NCBI GenBank assembly: GCA_934621605.1
Contig: CAKTUZ010000031.1
Span: 1-28,503, forward strand
Reading direction: 5' to 3'
Origin: an uncultured bacterium
GTDB lineage: Bacteria; Vulcanimicrobiota; Xenobia; Xenobiales; Xenobiaceae
Length of the DNA: 28,503 nt
Below the pieces are notes generated by a model. That model was not told where the DNA came from. It saw nothing but the letters and a program-made list of their open reading frames with translations, and made no database searches. Positions within the stretch are counted from its first letter, which is position 1. The number at the start of each line of letters is the position of its first letter. Below, piece by piece: positions 16,109 through 25,198 of this stretch. The position numbers and the translations under genes are program-made.

Positions 16109-17719
16109 TTAACCTCTACAAAAAAAATCTTTATAGTTTAAATTAGCAAAAAGTGGTGTGCGCTTTTGCAAATTTCGTAAGGACTCCAAATCTAACCTGC
16201 CTTCACAACAGTCTTCATATAACTTGTTAAAGGCCACTAAATTATTGCGCAGCTTCTTTCTAGCTGTCTGAACATTTTGGCCGGAAGAAAGTAACAGCGG
16301 CCAATCAGCTGATTGGGCCAACATAAGTTCGCGCAGGGCTTGGTTTACAGCCGGATCCAGCTCGGCATTATTTTTAGCCATCTCGACCATTTCATAGATA
16401 TGGCGTGAGGCTAAGCTTAAAGCGATAATTAACCAATCATTGCCACTATTGAGCCATCTGGCTCCAAAGCCGCCGTCCATCCAAGAACCTATATTAGGTA
16501 TGGCAAAGTCAAAATTTTCACTATATTGCAGCAACTGACCGCTGGAAGCCAAACTGATAATTTCTTGGTTTTTGGCGGCTAAGCGTATAACCTGTTCTAA
16601 CCATACATAACCTTCGTACCAAAGACAACCAAAAAATTCAGCATTTAAAGCCAAGGTGAGTAACGGTGGATGGGGAAGTTTATTTTTTAAACGTTCGATC
16701 TGGCGCAAACGGCTGCCGATAAAAGCTTTGGCATGTATTTTGGCCATAGTCCAACCTTGCTCCAAATTGTAATACTTTGAAGAAGTGGCCGTACCGTTAC
16801 TAAAATAACGAAAGCCCGTCTGTGGTCGCTCTTGGCTAGTTGGCATAAAATCGCTTAGATCAAGATCTGGCACTTCGTCACATAAATCTCTGAAGCCGTT
16901 GCGGTAGCTGAAGTCGGTATAGTAACCGCCCTTAGCACTCCACACTTCTAATTCTGATTCGGTATCACCGGGAAAAAAAACGAAGTTTGTTAAATTGCGC
17001 AAAGGAGAAACCGAAGCGGAACTGGGGTGGGGAACAGCACCTACATTTTCGCAGACGGTTGTATAAGTGTATCTTAAGTCATTTTCTTCCAACAACTTTT
17101 CTAAGCCCGGATTGAAAGCACATTCAGGTAGCCAAAAACCTTGCGGTTTAAAGCCGAAATGGCGAGTGAAAGTGTCTATACCTACTTTTATCTGGGCTCG
17201 CCCCAAAGCTCCGTAAGGATAAAGAATCGGCAAAATTGAATTGGTGGCGCCAGTAGTAATCAGTTCCAAACAGCCATCCTTAGCCAGTTTGGCAAAAGCG
17301 CCAATAATTTGCCTATTGTAAACAAAATTAAATTTTTCACGGTAATAGCGCAGTCTGGTCAAATAATGATCGACAAGTTCGCTCAGCTCCAGCTCAAAAA
17401 GACAGCGGTCAGCTTCACGTACAGCCAGGCTGATTTTTTTTTCTAAATATAGGTCAAAGCGCTCTTGAATTTGAGGATCGGCCAACATTTCTAATAATGT
17501 GGGCGATAAAGATAGGGTTAAACGATAAGGGATACCTTCGGCATAAAGGCGCTCCATCATATCCAAAAAAGGGAAATAACTGTCTAAAATATGATCAAAA
17601 AGCCAGTAGTCATCGTTATGCAGCTGAGGTTTTATATGGTGAATATAAGGAGTGTGGGCATTTAAAACTATAGCCAAATATCCTGAAGAACTTTTAAGCG
17701 GAGGTAACAAAGAGCTCAT
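16109..17719 (-). CDS. GH57-family (DUF1957-like) protein with altered active-site residues
   Basis: The 536-residue product has the GH57 layout typical of 1,4-alpha-glucan branching enzymes and related amylases. Motif 1 is HTPYIHH (22-28), motif 2 is LELITTGATN (151-160), motif 3 is GFWLPECAF with the nucleophile Glu199, and motif 4 is LNAEFFGCLWYEG (358-370). In the family, motif 2 normally ends in His (ATH) and motif 4 normally reads Asp-x-Glu-x-Phe-Gly-His-Trp-Trp, with the Asp as acid/base. Here these are Asn160, Asn359 and Cys-Leu-Trp. The aromatic loop SWMDGGFGARW (412-422) and a helical C-terminal domain follow. The enzyme may therefore be inactive or act differently; a polysaccharide-binding or regulatory role is possible. 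Its start overlaps the stop of the DUF4912 gene by 4 bp (ATGA), so the two are translationally coupled. Confidence 0.85.
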   Translation of the reverse strand: MSSLLPPLKSSSGYLAIVLNAHTPYIHHIKPQLHNDDYWLFDHILDSYFPFLDMMERLYAEGIPYRLTLSLSPTLLEMLADPQIQERFDLYLEKKISLAVREADRCLFELELSELVDHYLTRLRYYREKFNFVYNRQIIGAFAKLAKDGCLELITTGATNSILPILYPYGALGRAQIKVGIDTFTRHFGFKPQGFWLPECAFNPGLEKLLEENDLRYTYTTVCENVGAVPHPSSASVSPLRNLTNFVFFPGDTESELEVWSAKGGYYTDFSYRNGFRDLCDEVPDLDLSDFMPTSQERPQTGFRYFSNGTATSSKYYNLEQGWTMAKIHAKAFIGSRLRQIERLKNKLPHPPLLTLALNAEFFGCLWYEGYVWLEQVIRLAAKNQEIISLASSGQLLQYSENFDFAIPNIGSWMDGGFGARWLNSGNDWLIIALSLASRHIYEMVEMAKNNAELDPAVNQALRELMLAQSADWPLLLSSGQNVQTARKKLRNNLVAFNKLYEDCCEGRLDLESLRNLQKRTPLFANLNYKDFFCRG

Positions 17720-18336
17720 AGCTGCGGATGAATCCCTTCCGGTATAGGTACTCTTCCCATTTGTAAATCGAACAGAGCGGCCATCTTTTTTAAGTCGATA
17801 TTTATACGTTTTGCTAAATGGTGTGAATTATCGGTGGTGGCATCTGAATTTAATTCTTCGATATTGCAAGCTCCGGCATATACGGAAGGCAACTCTGTCT
17901 GTATACCGCACGATTGGCCTGTGGGCATTAAAACGGCGTTGCTTCCGGTTATAGTGTAAAATTGGCTATCAGCTGACAGGTAGCCCAACTGAGCTCGGAG
18001 GCGCACATAGTTATTCTCTCTGACTAAGCTCGGTTCCGCAGGAAGATAGCGGGAACGGTGGGGGCCACTGACGTCATAAATAATGCTCAGCTCTCGGTTG
18101 GCAATATCTTCTAAGCGAATTACCAGGCGGCTGGAAGCAAAAGCCTTTTCCCCCAAATTAGCTGCCAGCTGATTTTGAGTTTGATAAGAAATATTCCAGG
18201 TTGCAAAAATCTTGCCGGGATCCACTGGCACAATTAGCAACAGATCTTCTCTGAGCACATCCGGCAGATCGCTGGGTTGTCCCAGTTTAGAAACAGACCA
18301 AGGGAATGTATGAGAATATCTGTTAATCATAATCAC
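17716..18336 (-). CDS. DUF4912-domain protein
   Basis: This 206-residue protein carries, at about 30-125, the DUF4912 signature: a strand LLLIVPVDPGKIFATWNIS followed by strands with RLVIRLEDI and IYDVSG and a later VRLRAQLGYL. Proteins of this family are often encoded next to GH57/DUF1957 glucan enzymes, as here, and may bind a carbohydrate or the enzyme; no biochemical role is established that I can cite. The C-terminal third is less conserved and ends with a basic-helical and then Pro-rich tail. The frame opens at GTG 18336, and ATG 18330 two codons later is an equally plausible start; neither has a clear ribosome site. It is the first gene of the four-gene operon and overlaps the GH57 start by 4 bp. 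Confidence 0.75.
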   Translation of the reverse strand: MIMINRYSHTFPWSVSKLGQPSDLPDVLREDLLLIVPVDPGKIFATWNISYQTQNQLAANLGEKAFASSRLVIRLEDIANRELSIIYDVSGPHRSRYLPAEPSLVRENNYVRLRAQLGYLSADSQFYTITGSNAVLMPTGQSCGIQTELPSVYAGACNIEELNSDATTDNSHHLAKRINIDLKKMAALFDLQMGRVPIPEGIHPQL

Positions 18337-18407
18337 ACAAAATATTATTTTACCTTGACTAAAGATCCTGCTGTCGACTTTGTCGGCCTCGGTTTGTAAT
18401 ACAGAAA

Positions 18408-18450
18408 AAAGCCGCCTATTCTAAGTTTTTGGCTCAGTAAAAGCGGCTTT
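18408..18450 (-). terminator. Terminator of the M29 peptidase gene
   Basis: AAAGCCGC and GCGGCTTT (18408-18415 / 18443-18450) form an 8-bp stem. On the minus strand the stem ends in GGCTTTTTT. It separates the peptidase transcript from the DUF4912-GH57 operon. Confidence 0.75.
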
Positions 18451-18495
18451 GGTGAAGACAATATTGAGAGCTCCGTTTGGAAACGGTAATAAAGA

Positions 18496-19599
18496 TTAAG
18501 TATCTTTCCAGACCGGATTAGAGGAATACACTTCCATAAGCGATTGATCGTTATATAAGTAAGCGTAATCGATGCCGAGTGATTCAGAAATAAAGATGCC
18601 GTGTTGCATAACCTGTTCTTGATCGATCCAAATGTCGCAAGAGCGGGTAATTACGTCGACGTGAGTCATACAAGACCAATCGGCTCCAGTTTGACTGCCG
18701 TAAGGATCGCCAAAAGCGATATGGACGCCGGGCATCTTTTCGTCTTGCAGTAAGTTACCTGTAAATTCGAATACCGCCAAATTAGTGCCGATAGCAAATT
18801 CACCTACTCTGTCGGAGTAGGGATGGCGATGACAGTATTCCAAAAACTCTCTTTCCAACTCTTTGTTAGCACAGTAAGCTTTCTTTAAGTAGCCGCCTTC
18901 CACTTCCAAAGTCATGGGCGTTTTGTTTAACACACCGTATTTGGCGCTGAAATGATCGCCTACAGTGCCATCGACTACAAAAATGCCGTCTACGCTGGCC
19001 GGACAGGTAAATACTTCACCACCTGGCAAATTAGACCATACTTCTTCGATAATGCCGCTGGTTTTACGCCAAGTGTAGTCCGGCCGAAAAGTGCCTAACA
19101 AATCTGTGCCAGCTCGGCTTTTTACTCTGACTGTACGACATTTTTGTGCTAACTTGAGCAACCGTCTACTGACATCATCTACTTTTCTATAATCAGCGCG
19201 CATGCCTTGGCACATAATGTCTTCAGTAATGCCCACCATATGGGCGTATTTTATATGGTTCGCTTCTATAGCGCGGGTAAATTGAATGCGTGAAGGTAAC
19301 TCGTTAGCTTGAGGAAAAACGCAATAAATGGCCGCATCCAATCCTTTTAAGGAATCGAGGAAAGCAGCGGGAAAAGCTGTAGTGGGACGTGGCCCTAATT
19401 CTTCCACAATGACGCGTCGACAGGAAGCGCCGACTTCTTTGGCAGCCAGTTCCATGGCGTTGCTGATTCGGCGGCTGTGTTCGTCTGCTACGATAAGAAT
19501 GTGCTGTCCCGGCTGGACATTCAGGCAAGTCTGTACAGCGTTGCGAGCGCCGGGAAGCAAATCTTCAAATGAATGTTTATTTTCGGTAATATTGACCAT
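18496..19599 (-). CDS. M29-family metallopeptidase (aminopeptidase)
   Basis: This 367-residue protein has the M29 (AmpS/PepS/AmpT) fold and metal ligands. By motif they are Glu195 (LPGGEVFTCP), Glu267 (VGEFAIGTN), His293 and Tyr300 (HIAFGDPYG), and His313 plus Asp315 (THVDV). The spacing from His293 to Tyr300 and from His313 to Asp315 matches the two-metal site of the characterised aminopeptidases. Family members remove N-terminal residues from peptides in the cytoplasm. At 367 residues it is shorter than typical M29 aminopeptidases (about 410). The same fold is used by NicX-type dioxygenases, so a non-peptidase role is possible, though the full ligand set argues for hydrolysis. The ATG has only a weak A/G-rich upstream site. 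It is divergent from smc and has its own terminator. Confidence 0.85.
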   Translation of the reverse strand: MVNITENKHSFEDLLPGARNAVQTCLNVQPGQHILIVADEHSRRISNAMELAAKEVGASCRRVIVEELGPRPTTAFPAAFLDSLKGLDAAIYCVFPQANELPSRIQFTRAIEANHIKYAHMVGITEDIMCQGMRADYRKVDDVSRRLLKLAQKCRTVRVKSRAGTDLLGTFRPDYTWRKTSGIIEEVWSNLPGGEVFTCPASVDGIFVVDGTVGDHFSAKYGVLNKTPMTLEVEGGYLKKAYCANKELEREFLEYCHRHPYSDRVGEFAIGTNLAVFEFTGNLLQDEKMPGVHIAFGDPYGSQTGADWSCMTHVDVITRSCDIWIDQEQVMQHGIFISESLGIDYAYLYNDQSLMEVYSSNPVWKDT

Positions 19600-19773
19600 T
19601 CCGTTTCTTTCTTTTATTTTGAACTGGAGCGTCTAAGTTTTTTTCTTCTCTCCAAAATAGGGGGAATGTGCGCCGCAGTTAGCGTAAAACCTGCCGCGAA
19701 AATTGTCCTTGAAGACGCGAATGAAAGTTTGACAGGGCTGTATTTTAGCCTGCTTGCGGGGGCAAGGTGTCCG

Positions 19774-19795
19774 AAAACTTAAAATTTTAAGTTTT
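19774..19795. repeat. Perfect 22-bp palindrome upstream of smc
   Basis: The half-site AAAACTTAAAA is followed directly by its reverse complement with no spacer. It lies 27 bp before the smc start, in the intergenic region shared with the divergent peptidase gene. It could be an operator or a short AT-rich hairpin in the smc leader. Confidence 0.7.
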
Positions 19796-19811
19796 GGATT
19801 ATTTTTTTATT

Positions 19812-19815
19812 GGAG
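19812..19815 (+). promoter_or_regulatory. Ribosome binding site that sets the smc TTG start
   Basis: GGAG lies 7 nt before TTG 19823. This places the start at the family-typical N terminus (M-F-LKRLELSGFKTFADKT) and rules out the longer in-frame ATG at 19754. Confidence 0.75.
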
Positions 19816-19822
19816 TTTTTCT

Positions 19823-22800
19823 TTGTTTCTCAAAAGACTGGAGCTAAGCGGATTTAAAACTTTCGCTGATAAAACCGAATTAGAATTTATTCCCGGCCTG
19901 ATGGCTATTGTGGGGCCTAACGGCAGCGGGAAGTCTAATTTAACCGATGCGGTGCGCTACGTTTTAGGAGAACAGAGCGCTAAAAATTTACGTGCCGCTA
20001 AACAAGAAGAACTTATTTTCGCCGGCTCTCCCGAACGGCGTCCTGCCCAGAATTGCGAAGTTACTGTTACTTTCGACAATCAGGATCACACTTTGCCTAT
20101 AGACTTTTCGGAAGTTTCTCTAACTCGAAAAGTAAATCGCCAAGGCGAATCGCAATATTATATCAATCAGGTTTCTTGTCGATTAAAAGATATTCAAGAA
20201 CTTTTAATGGGTTCTGGGGTAGGCCCCGGTTCTTTTTATATTTTAGGGGCCCGTGAAGTTGATATGGTACTTTCTTCCGACCCTAAAGATCGGCGGCTGA
20301 TGTTGGAGGAAACTGCCGGTACCAATCGTTATCGTTTTCGTCGCAAAGAGGCGGTACGCAAATTAGAGCAAGCTCAGCAAAATTTGCAGCGTTTGCACGA
20401 TTTGCATGGAGAAGTGGAATCGAGCACTTTGGAAAGCAGCAAAGCTTTGGCTCGCTATGAACGCTATCGCAAAGCGCAGGATGATTTACAACTTTGCGAA
20501 GCCAGGTTGACTTGGGCTCAATATTGTAAAGCCGAGCAAGCTTTTCAAGAAGCTGAACGACAGACTACCGCTTTGCAACAGAGCTCTCAAGAAGCTGATC
20601 AACGTCAAAATTCCTTGTCGGAGGAAGTTGAAGCTTTACAAAAATTGCAGAATGAACGTCGCGCTCAGCGTGACTCTTTGCACCGCCAAAATGCCGACTT
20701 AAAAGCCGAGCTGTCTTTTGCCAAAGCCTCTCAAGATGGTGTCAGCCGACGTTTGAGCCAGTTGGAGAGCGATTCTCAAGCGGCTGTTGAGCATTCCCAA
20801 AGCTTAGCCTCTCGCTATGCAGAGAGAAATGAAGAGCTAGCTCGGCTTAAAGAACAGATGCCGGAATTGCGCCAAAAGTGTACTCAAGCTCAGGAAGCTT
20901 GCTCGCAAATTCAACAAAAAATAGACGAATTGCCTCAGGAAGTTGGTGGCAAAGGACGCACTTATCGTGAGTCTTTAGCTGCCAATGAAGAGCGCCAAAG
21001 AGAGCTGCGCGTTAAATCCGAAGTATTAAAAAATGAAGCTGAGCGAGATACCAATCGCTTACAAAGTGCCAGGCAAGAACTTTCTGAGCTTCAAGGTGAA
21101 ACTGAAGGTGTCAATGAGCTATTACAAGAGCGCCAGGCTTTGCTAGATCGTTGTGCTGAAGCTAAAGAACGCAAAGAAAAAGGAATCGCGTTGTTAAAAG
21201 AGTTGCGAGGTGAACTTTTGCAATTGCGCTCGCAGCGCTCTGAATTGGAGCGTCGCCGCCGCCCTTTGAATGGGAGGGTGATGGAATTAGAAGCAGCCTT
21301 GGAAGAGCGAGTGGGCGTGCCTTTGCCCGTTAAGGCGGTTATGAAATGGCAAGACCAAGGCACTGTTGGAGTTATCGGTGAACTGGTTAAAGTTCATGAG
21401 GGCATGGAAACTGCCTTGGAAGTGGCTTTAGGTGGCCGCCTTAATGACATTGTGGTAAAAGATCGCGCTGCCGCTTCGCGTTTAGTAGAACGCTTAAAGA
21501 GGGAACGAGCTGGCAGAGTTACTTTTTGGCCTTTAGATTTGCAGCGTCGCGAAAGTGAGCCTATACCTTTGCCCACTCGCCAGGGAGTAGTTGGTTATGC
21601 TCTGGAGCTTATCGACTTTGAACCTAAGCTGCGCCCAGTACTCAGTCAAATTTTAGGTCAAACTTTGGTAGTTAAAGATTTAGAAGCTGCTTTAAATTTG
21701 TATGACCGTTTCAAAGGGCGACGGCCTCATTTGGTGACTTTGCAAGGCGAGTTCCTTTCAGCTGTCGGTGCCGTTACCGGCGGCATCAGTCGCACAGAAA
21801 AGACTGGCATGTTTGTCAGGGTGCGGGCTTGTGAGGAAGCGCGTCGCAACTTAACCGATTTAGAAAAAAAACTAAGCGAATTGAATCGTCGAGAAGAAGG
21901 TTTGGAAAAGCAATTGACTGCAGTTGAAGCCGAGGTAGCCTCTTTGAGCGAAGAAGAACGCTTAGCTAAACAAGAATTGGCCGATTTAGAGGCCGAAAAT
22001 AGGCGAGCTGAGCGCGAACAAATGCGTTTACAATCGATTCGCGAGCGCTTAAATAGTGAAATAAAATCCCTGGAGAACAGTTTAGCTGACGGAGAAAAAA
22101 CTTTGGCCAATTACAAAACCGAAATGGAAACTTTGGCTCAGGAGTGGATTTTATTAAATGAGCGTTTGGCTTTTTCTGTAGAACAGGAGACGCAATTGAC
22201 GGCTAAGCGCAGCGCTTTAAAAGTGCGCTTAATAGAAGAGCAAATGCATTTAAAAAGTGCTCAGGAAGCTTTGGCAGCCAGGGAAAGAGAACTGAACAAT
22301 TTGCAACGCAATCTAGACGAACTAGATGAAGATAGACAAAGAGCCGGGGCTGAAGCGCAGCGTTTAGCTGCCGCTCAGATGTGTGCTAAAAGCGAAGGAG
22401 ATAGTTTAAACCACTCTATTGCCGAAAAACAAGAGCGGTTGCGTAAAGCCGTTCAAGATTTGGAAGAGGCTTCTTCTTTTTTGGAAAAAGAAAACGGCAA
22501 ACTGTTGCAAATGCGTCAAGAACAAGCCAAGGCGGTGCGTCAGGCTCGGGAATTGGGTGAGGCTTTGAGCAGCGCTATGGTCAATAGAGAAACATGGCAA
22601 GCGCGTTTTAGAGCCGAACAATCTCGTTGGCAGAATTATGCTCAAAGCCGTTACGATACACAAGCGCCTGAATTCGGAAAAGTCAATGCTGCCGAAGTTG
22701 CCGGTCAGGCCGCCAAATTGCGCAGTTATTTGGCCAATTTTGGCGCTGTCAACTTGGGAGCGCGTGAGGAATACGAACGTTTTAAGGCCAGGCTTGATGA

Positions 22801-23368
22801 GCTGAGTACTCAAATTGGCGATATTGAACAAGCGGCCGACGGCTTTAAGCGTATTATTGCCGAAATGGATCAAGCTTTGGTTATGCGCTTTAAACAAGTG
22901 TTTAACCAGGTAAATAAAACGTTTTCAGCTATTTTTCAAAATATCTTCGGCGGCGGCTGGGCTAAGCTGGAATTGTGCGAGCCTGACAATTGGTTAGATT
23001 CCGGTGTGGATATTTGTGCTTGTCCTCCTGGTAAAAAAATGCAAAATTTGACTCTTTTTTCTTCAGGAGAAAGAGCTTTATCTGCTATTTCTTTCCTATT
23101 CGCTTTACTTACCCACAAGCCTAGTCCGGTAGTAATTTTTGACGAGTTGGATGCCCCTTTGGATGACGCCAATGTAGAAAAAATAGCGCGTAAGCTCCTC
23201 GATTTTGCTGCCTCTTCGCAATTTTTGATTGTCACTCACAATCGCAAAACTATGGAGTTCGCGCAGCGGCTTTATGGGGTAACTATGGACAAACCGGGCA
23301 TAAGCCGCTTATTGAGCGTGACTATGGAAAAACAGCCATCGGGTGAAGAGTTTCCTTCTGCCCTTTAG
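19823..23368 (+). CDS. smc: Chromosome segregation protein SMC
   Basis: SMC is the ATPase that organises and segregates the chromosome as a ring with ScpA and ScpB. With the TTG start at 19823 it has 1181 residues, the usual length. The N-terminal head has LKRLELSGFKTFADKT and Walker A GPNGSGKS (31-38). Coiled coils rich in Glu, Gln, Arg and Leu occupy about 165-500 and 665-990. The hinge is at about 514-654 (GVIGELVKVHEGMETALEVA to AVGAVTGG). The C-terminal head has the signature LFSSGERALS (1078-1087) and Walker B VVIFDELDAPLDD (1103-1115). Most SMCs have Ala or Ala-Ala where this one has Ala-Pro after DELD or DEVD, a minor oddity. ScpA/ScpB genes are not in the window. The gene is divergent from the peptidase gene and ends before a GC-rich hairpin. 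Confidence 0.97.
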   Translation: MFLKRLELSGFKTFADKTELEFIPGLMAIVGPNGSGKSNLTDAVRYVLGEQSAKNLRAAKQEELIFAGSPERRPAQNCEVTVTFDNQDHTLPIDFSEVSLTRKVNRQGESQYYINQVSCRLKDIQELLMGSGVGPGSFYILGAREVDMVLSSDPKDRRLMLEETAGTNRYRFRRKEAVRKLEQAQQNLQRLHDLHGEVESSTLESSKALARYERYRKAQDDLQLCEARLTWAQYCKAEQAFQEAERQTTALQQSSQEADQRQNSLSEEVEALQKLQNERRAQRDSLHRQNADLKAELSFAKASQDGVSRRLSQLESDSQAAVEHSQSLASRYAERNEELARLKEQMPELRQKCTQAQEACSQIQQKIDELPQEVGGKGRTYRESLAANEERQRELRVKSEVLKNEAERDTNRLQSARQELSELQGETEGVNELLQERQALLDRCAEAKERKEKGIALLKELRGELLQLRSQRSELERRRRPLNGRVMELEAALEERVGVPLPVKAVMKWQDQGTVGVIGELVKVHEGMETALEVALGGRLNDIVVKDRAAASRLVERLKRERAGRVTFWPLDLQRRESEPIPLPTRQGVVGYALELIDFEPKLRPVLSQILGQTLVVKDLEAALNLYDRFKGRRPHLVTLQGEFLSAVGAVTGGISRTEKTGMFVRVRACEEARRNLTDLEKKLSELNRREEGLEKQLTAVEAEVASLSEEERLAKQELADLEAENRRAEREQMRLQSIRERLNSEIKSLENSLADGEKTLANYKTEMETLAQEWILLNERLAFSVEQETQLTAKRSALKVRLIEEQMHLKSAQEALAARERELNNLQRNLDELDEDRQRAGAEAQRLAAAQMCAKSEGDSLNHSIAEKQERLRKAVQDLEEASSFLEKENGKLLQMRQEQAKAVRQARELGEALSSAMVNRETWQARFRAEQSRWQNYAQSRYDTQAPEFGKVNAAEVAGQAAKLRSYLANFGAVNLGAREEYERFKARLDELSTQIGDIEQAADGFKRIIAEMDQALVMRFKQVFNQVNKTFSAIFQNIFGGGWAKLELCEPDNWLDSGVDICACPPGKKMQNLTLFSSGERALSAISFLFALLTHKPSPVVIFDELDAPLDDANVEKIARKLLDFAASSQFLIVTHNRKTMEFAQRLYGVTMDKPGISRLLSVTMEKQPSGEEFPSAL

Positions 23369-23418
23369 GCTTAAGCTCTTTCTTTTGTCTTTATGTTCGG
23401 CTTATCGCGGCGCAAAAC

Positions 23419-23465
23419 GGGCCCGCAGTCGTTCGGCGTTTAGCGCAAAACTAATCTGCGGGCCC
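23419..23465. terminator. GC-rich terminator between smc and nhaA
   Basis: GGGCCCGCAG (23419-23428) pairs perfectly with CTGCGGGCCC (23456-23465) and is followed by ATTTTATT on the plus strand. On the minus strand the trailing sequence is GTTTTGC, so it may also act weakly on nhaA. Confidence 0.75.
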
Positions 23466-23493
23466 ATTTTATTGCTGAAAAAAGCTCGGCCTT

Positions 23494-24945
23494 TTAGGCT
23501 TGAGACGGAGCTGCCGCCTGAGCAGTAGGTTTATCCTTTACTTGTATGTCTGCTTCACTACTCTGTCCATCAGTTTTTTGTGGATGGAGATAGAGCCAGA
23601 CGAACCCTAAAATACCGGCTGTTGTAGAGGAACAGAGGATGGCCAATTTGGCTGTATCCAAGTGTGAACCGGCACCTAAAGCTAAGTTAGAAACAAATAA
23701 GGCCATAGTGAAACCGATACCACCAAGCATACCAGTGCCGAAAAGTTGAATCCAATTGGCACCGCGTGGCAATTTGGCTAAGCCGCACTTTATAGTCAGG
23801 AAAGTTCCTAAAGTAATACCGACCGGCTTGCCGACAATTAAACCCAAAGCAATACCGTGGGTGAGAGTATCACTCAAGAATCCGGGGTCGAGTTTTGTGA
23901 TGATAACGCCGCTGTTGGCCAAAGCAAATAGTGGCATAATAATCATAGAAACGAAAGTGCTGATAGAGTGTTCCATAATAACCAGGGGAGGCAGGGCTTT
24001 GGAGGCATTTTCGTGTAAAAATTCTACTGCAGAAATAACTTTGGTATCGCCAATAGCTCCTTCGTCATTATCGGGACGTTTATCTAAAGCGGTTCGAACG
24101 GTGGCTAAAGCTTTGGTCAAACGATCTTTATCCAAAGCTGTCCAGGTGGGGATAGTAATGGCTAATAAAACGCCCGCCAAGGAAGCATGAATACCTGAAT
24201 GGAGTACGCAAAGCCAGAGAAGAATGCCACCTAAAGAATAGACAATCAGTGAACGGGTTCCGAGTTTATTGAGGAGAAGTAGAATAGCAAATACTGCTAA
24301 AGCGGAAAGTAAAGCAGTTATGTTAATGTTGCCGCTGTAGAATAAGGCAATTACCAAAACGGCTCCCAAGTCGTCGGCAATAGCTAAGGCCACCAAGAAA
24401 ACTTTCAAGCTGTTGGGGACGCGTTTGCCTAACATAGTAATTACGCCCAAAGCAAAGGCTATATCGGTAGCTACAGGAATACCCCAGCCGTTAGTGTAAG
24501 GGGTACCCATGGCGCAGAAGCTGAAGAGAATGGCCGGTATTAACATACCCCCAGCTGCGGCAATAACCGGCAGAATGGCCTGACCAAAACTAGAAAGGTC
24601 GCCGACTTGCATTTCACGTTTTATTTCTAAGCCTACTTGTAGGAAAAAGATGGCCATTAAACCGTCGTTGACCCACTCTAGCAGTGTGTGCTCCAAACTG
24701 AAAACGCCTATACCTATACGAGCTTTAGTTCCCCAAAAACCAAGGTAGCTGTCAGGCATAGAATTCGCCCAAACAAGGGCTACTACAGTCGCTAATAAAA
24801 GGACAATACCTCCGGACGTTTCCATATTCATAAAACTGTTTATGGGACTCAGTATTGCCTCTAAAGGCGCAGCCAGCTTCATATTGGTTTTGCTGTTGCG
24901 TATCTTATTGGCTTTGGTAACATCTTTTACTATTTTTTTGCTCAT
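23494..24945 (-). CDS. nhaA: Na+/H+ antiporter NhaA
   Basis: NhaA is an inner-membrane antiporter that exports sodium in exchange for protons. With the start at 24945 the product is 483 residues. The start is set by GGAG 8 nt upstream; a longer frame reaching 25140 would add an unrelated 65-residue extension. The family ion-binding residues are present: Asp161 in PVATDIAFALG, and Asp191-Asp192 in ALAIADDLGA. The N-terminal helix pair begins with METSGGIVLLLAT and is followed by WVNDGLMAIFFLQVGLEIKRE. About twelve hydrophobic segments can be traced. A hydrophilic stretch of about 60 residues (around TALDKDRLTKAL to AVEFLHENA) lies between helices 8 and 9, as in other NhaA proteins but somewhat longer. 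The C-terminal tail is Ala/Gln-rich. The leader upstream is about 190 nt if transcription starts near 25140; no riboswitch could be assigned. Confidence 0.96.
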   Translation of the reverse strand: MSKKIVKDVTKANKIRNSKTNMKLAAPLEAILSPINSFMNMETSGGIVLLLATVVALVWANSMPDSYLGFWGTKARIGIGVFSLEHTLLEWVNDGLMAIFFLQVGLEIKREMQVGDLSSFGQAILPVIAAAGGMLIPAILFSFCAMGTPYTNGWGIPVATDIAFALGVITMLGKRVPNSLKVFLVALAIADDLGAVLVIALFYSGNINITALLSALAVFAILLLLNKLGTRSLIVYSLGGILLWLCVLHSGIHASLAGVLLAITIPTWTALDKDRLTKALATVRTALDKRPDNDEGAIGDTKVISAVEFLHENASKALPPLVIMEHSISTFVSMIIMPLFALANSGVIITKLDPGFLSDTLTHGIALGLIVGKPVGITLGTFLTIKCGLAKLPRGANWIQLFGTGMLGGIGFTMALFVSNLALGAGSHLDTAKLAILCSSTTAGILGFVWLYLHPQKTDGQSSEADIQVKDKPTAQAAAPSQA

Positions 24946-24953
24946 GTTTCCGT

Positions 24954-24957
24954 CTCC
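24954..24957 (-). promoter_or_regulatory. Ribosome binding site that sets the nhaA start
   Basis: On the minus strand GGAG lies 8 nt before ATG 24945. The upstream in-frame extension has no comparable site. Confidence 0.75.
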
Positions 24958-25198
24958 AATTTGCCACCCCTCCCCCATTTCGCTGGGCGCGATTTTTACA
25001 CTTGGAGGCAATTCCCTGCCGATAGATGATAATAAGAATATTACAGCAAGTAGAAATGATCTTTGGAGTTGAAAATTGATGGTGTAAAGCCTTTCAAATA
25101 GGCAAGCAGGTAATAAGTACCTTCTTGAGAATAGTTCCAAAGGCGCATTTTTTGGGGATTTTTGGCTCTAATAAAGCAAAGGAAACGGAAGGTTTTTT

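Noticed and set aside
19729..19734. TTGACA as a -35 box for smc
   Set aside because: No acceptable -10 box lies 16-18 bp downstream.
19754..19822. Upstream ATG start for smc
   Set aside because: It would add 23 residues not found in SMC proteins. The TTG at 19823 has a well-placed GGAG and yields the conserved LKRLELSGFK start.
24946..25140. In-frame 65-codon extension of nhaA
   Set aside because: It has no ribosome binding site and the extra residues do not resemble NhaA, whereas GGAG 8 nt before 24945 gives the family-typical N terminus.
24946..25198. Possible riboswitch in the nhaA leader
   Set aside because: The leader is long enough, but I could not trace a recognisable conserved core or a terminator/antiterminator pair by eye.
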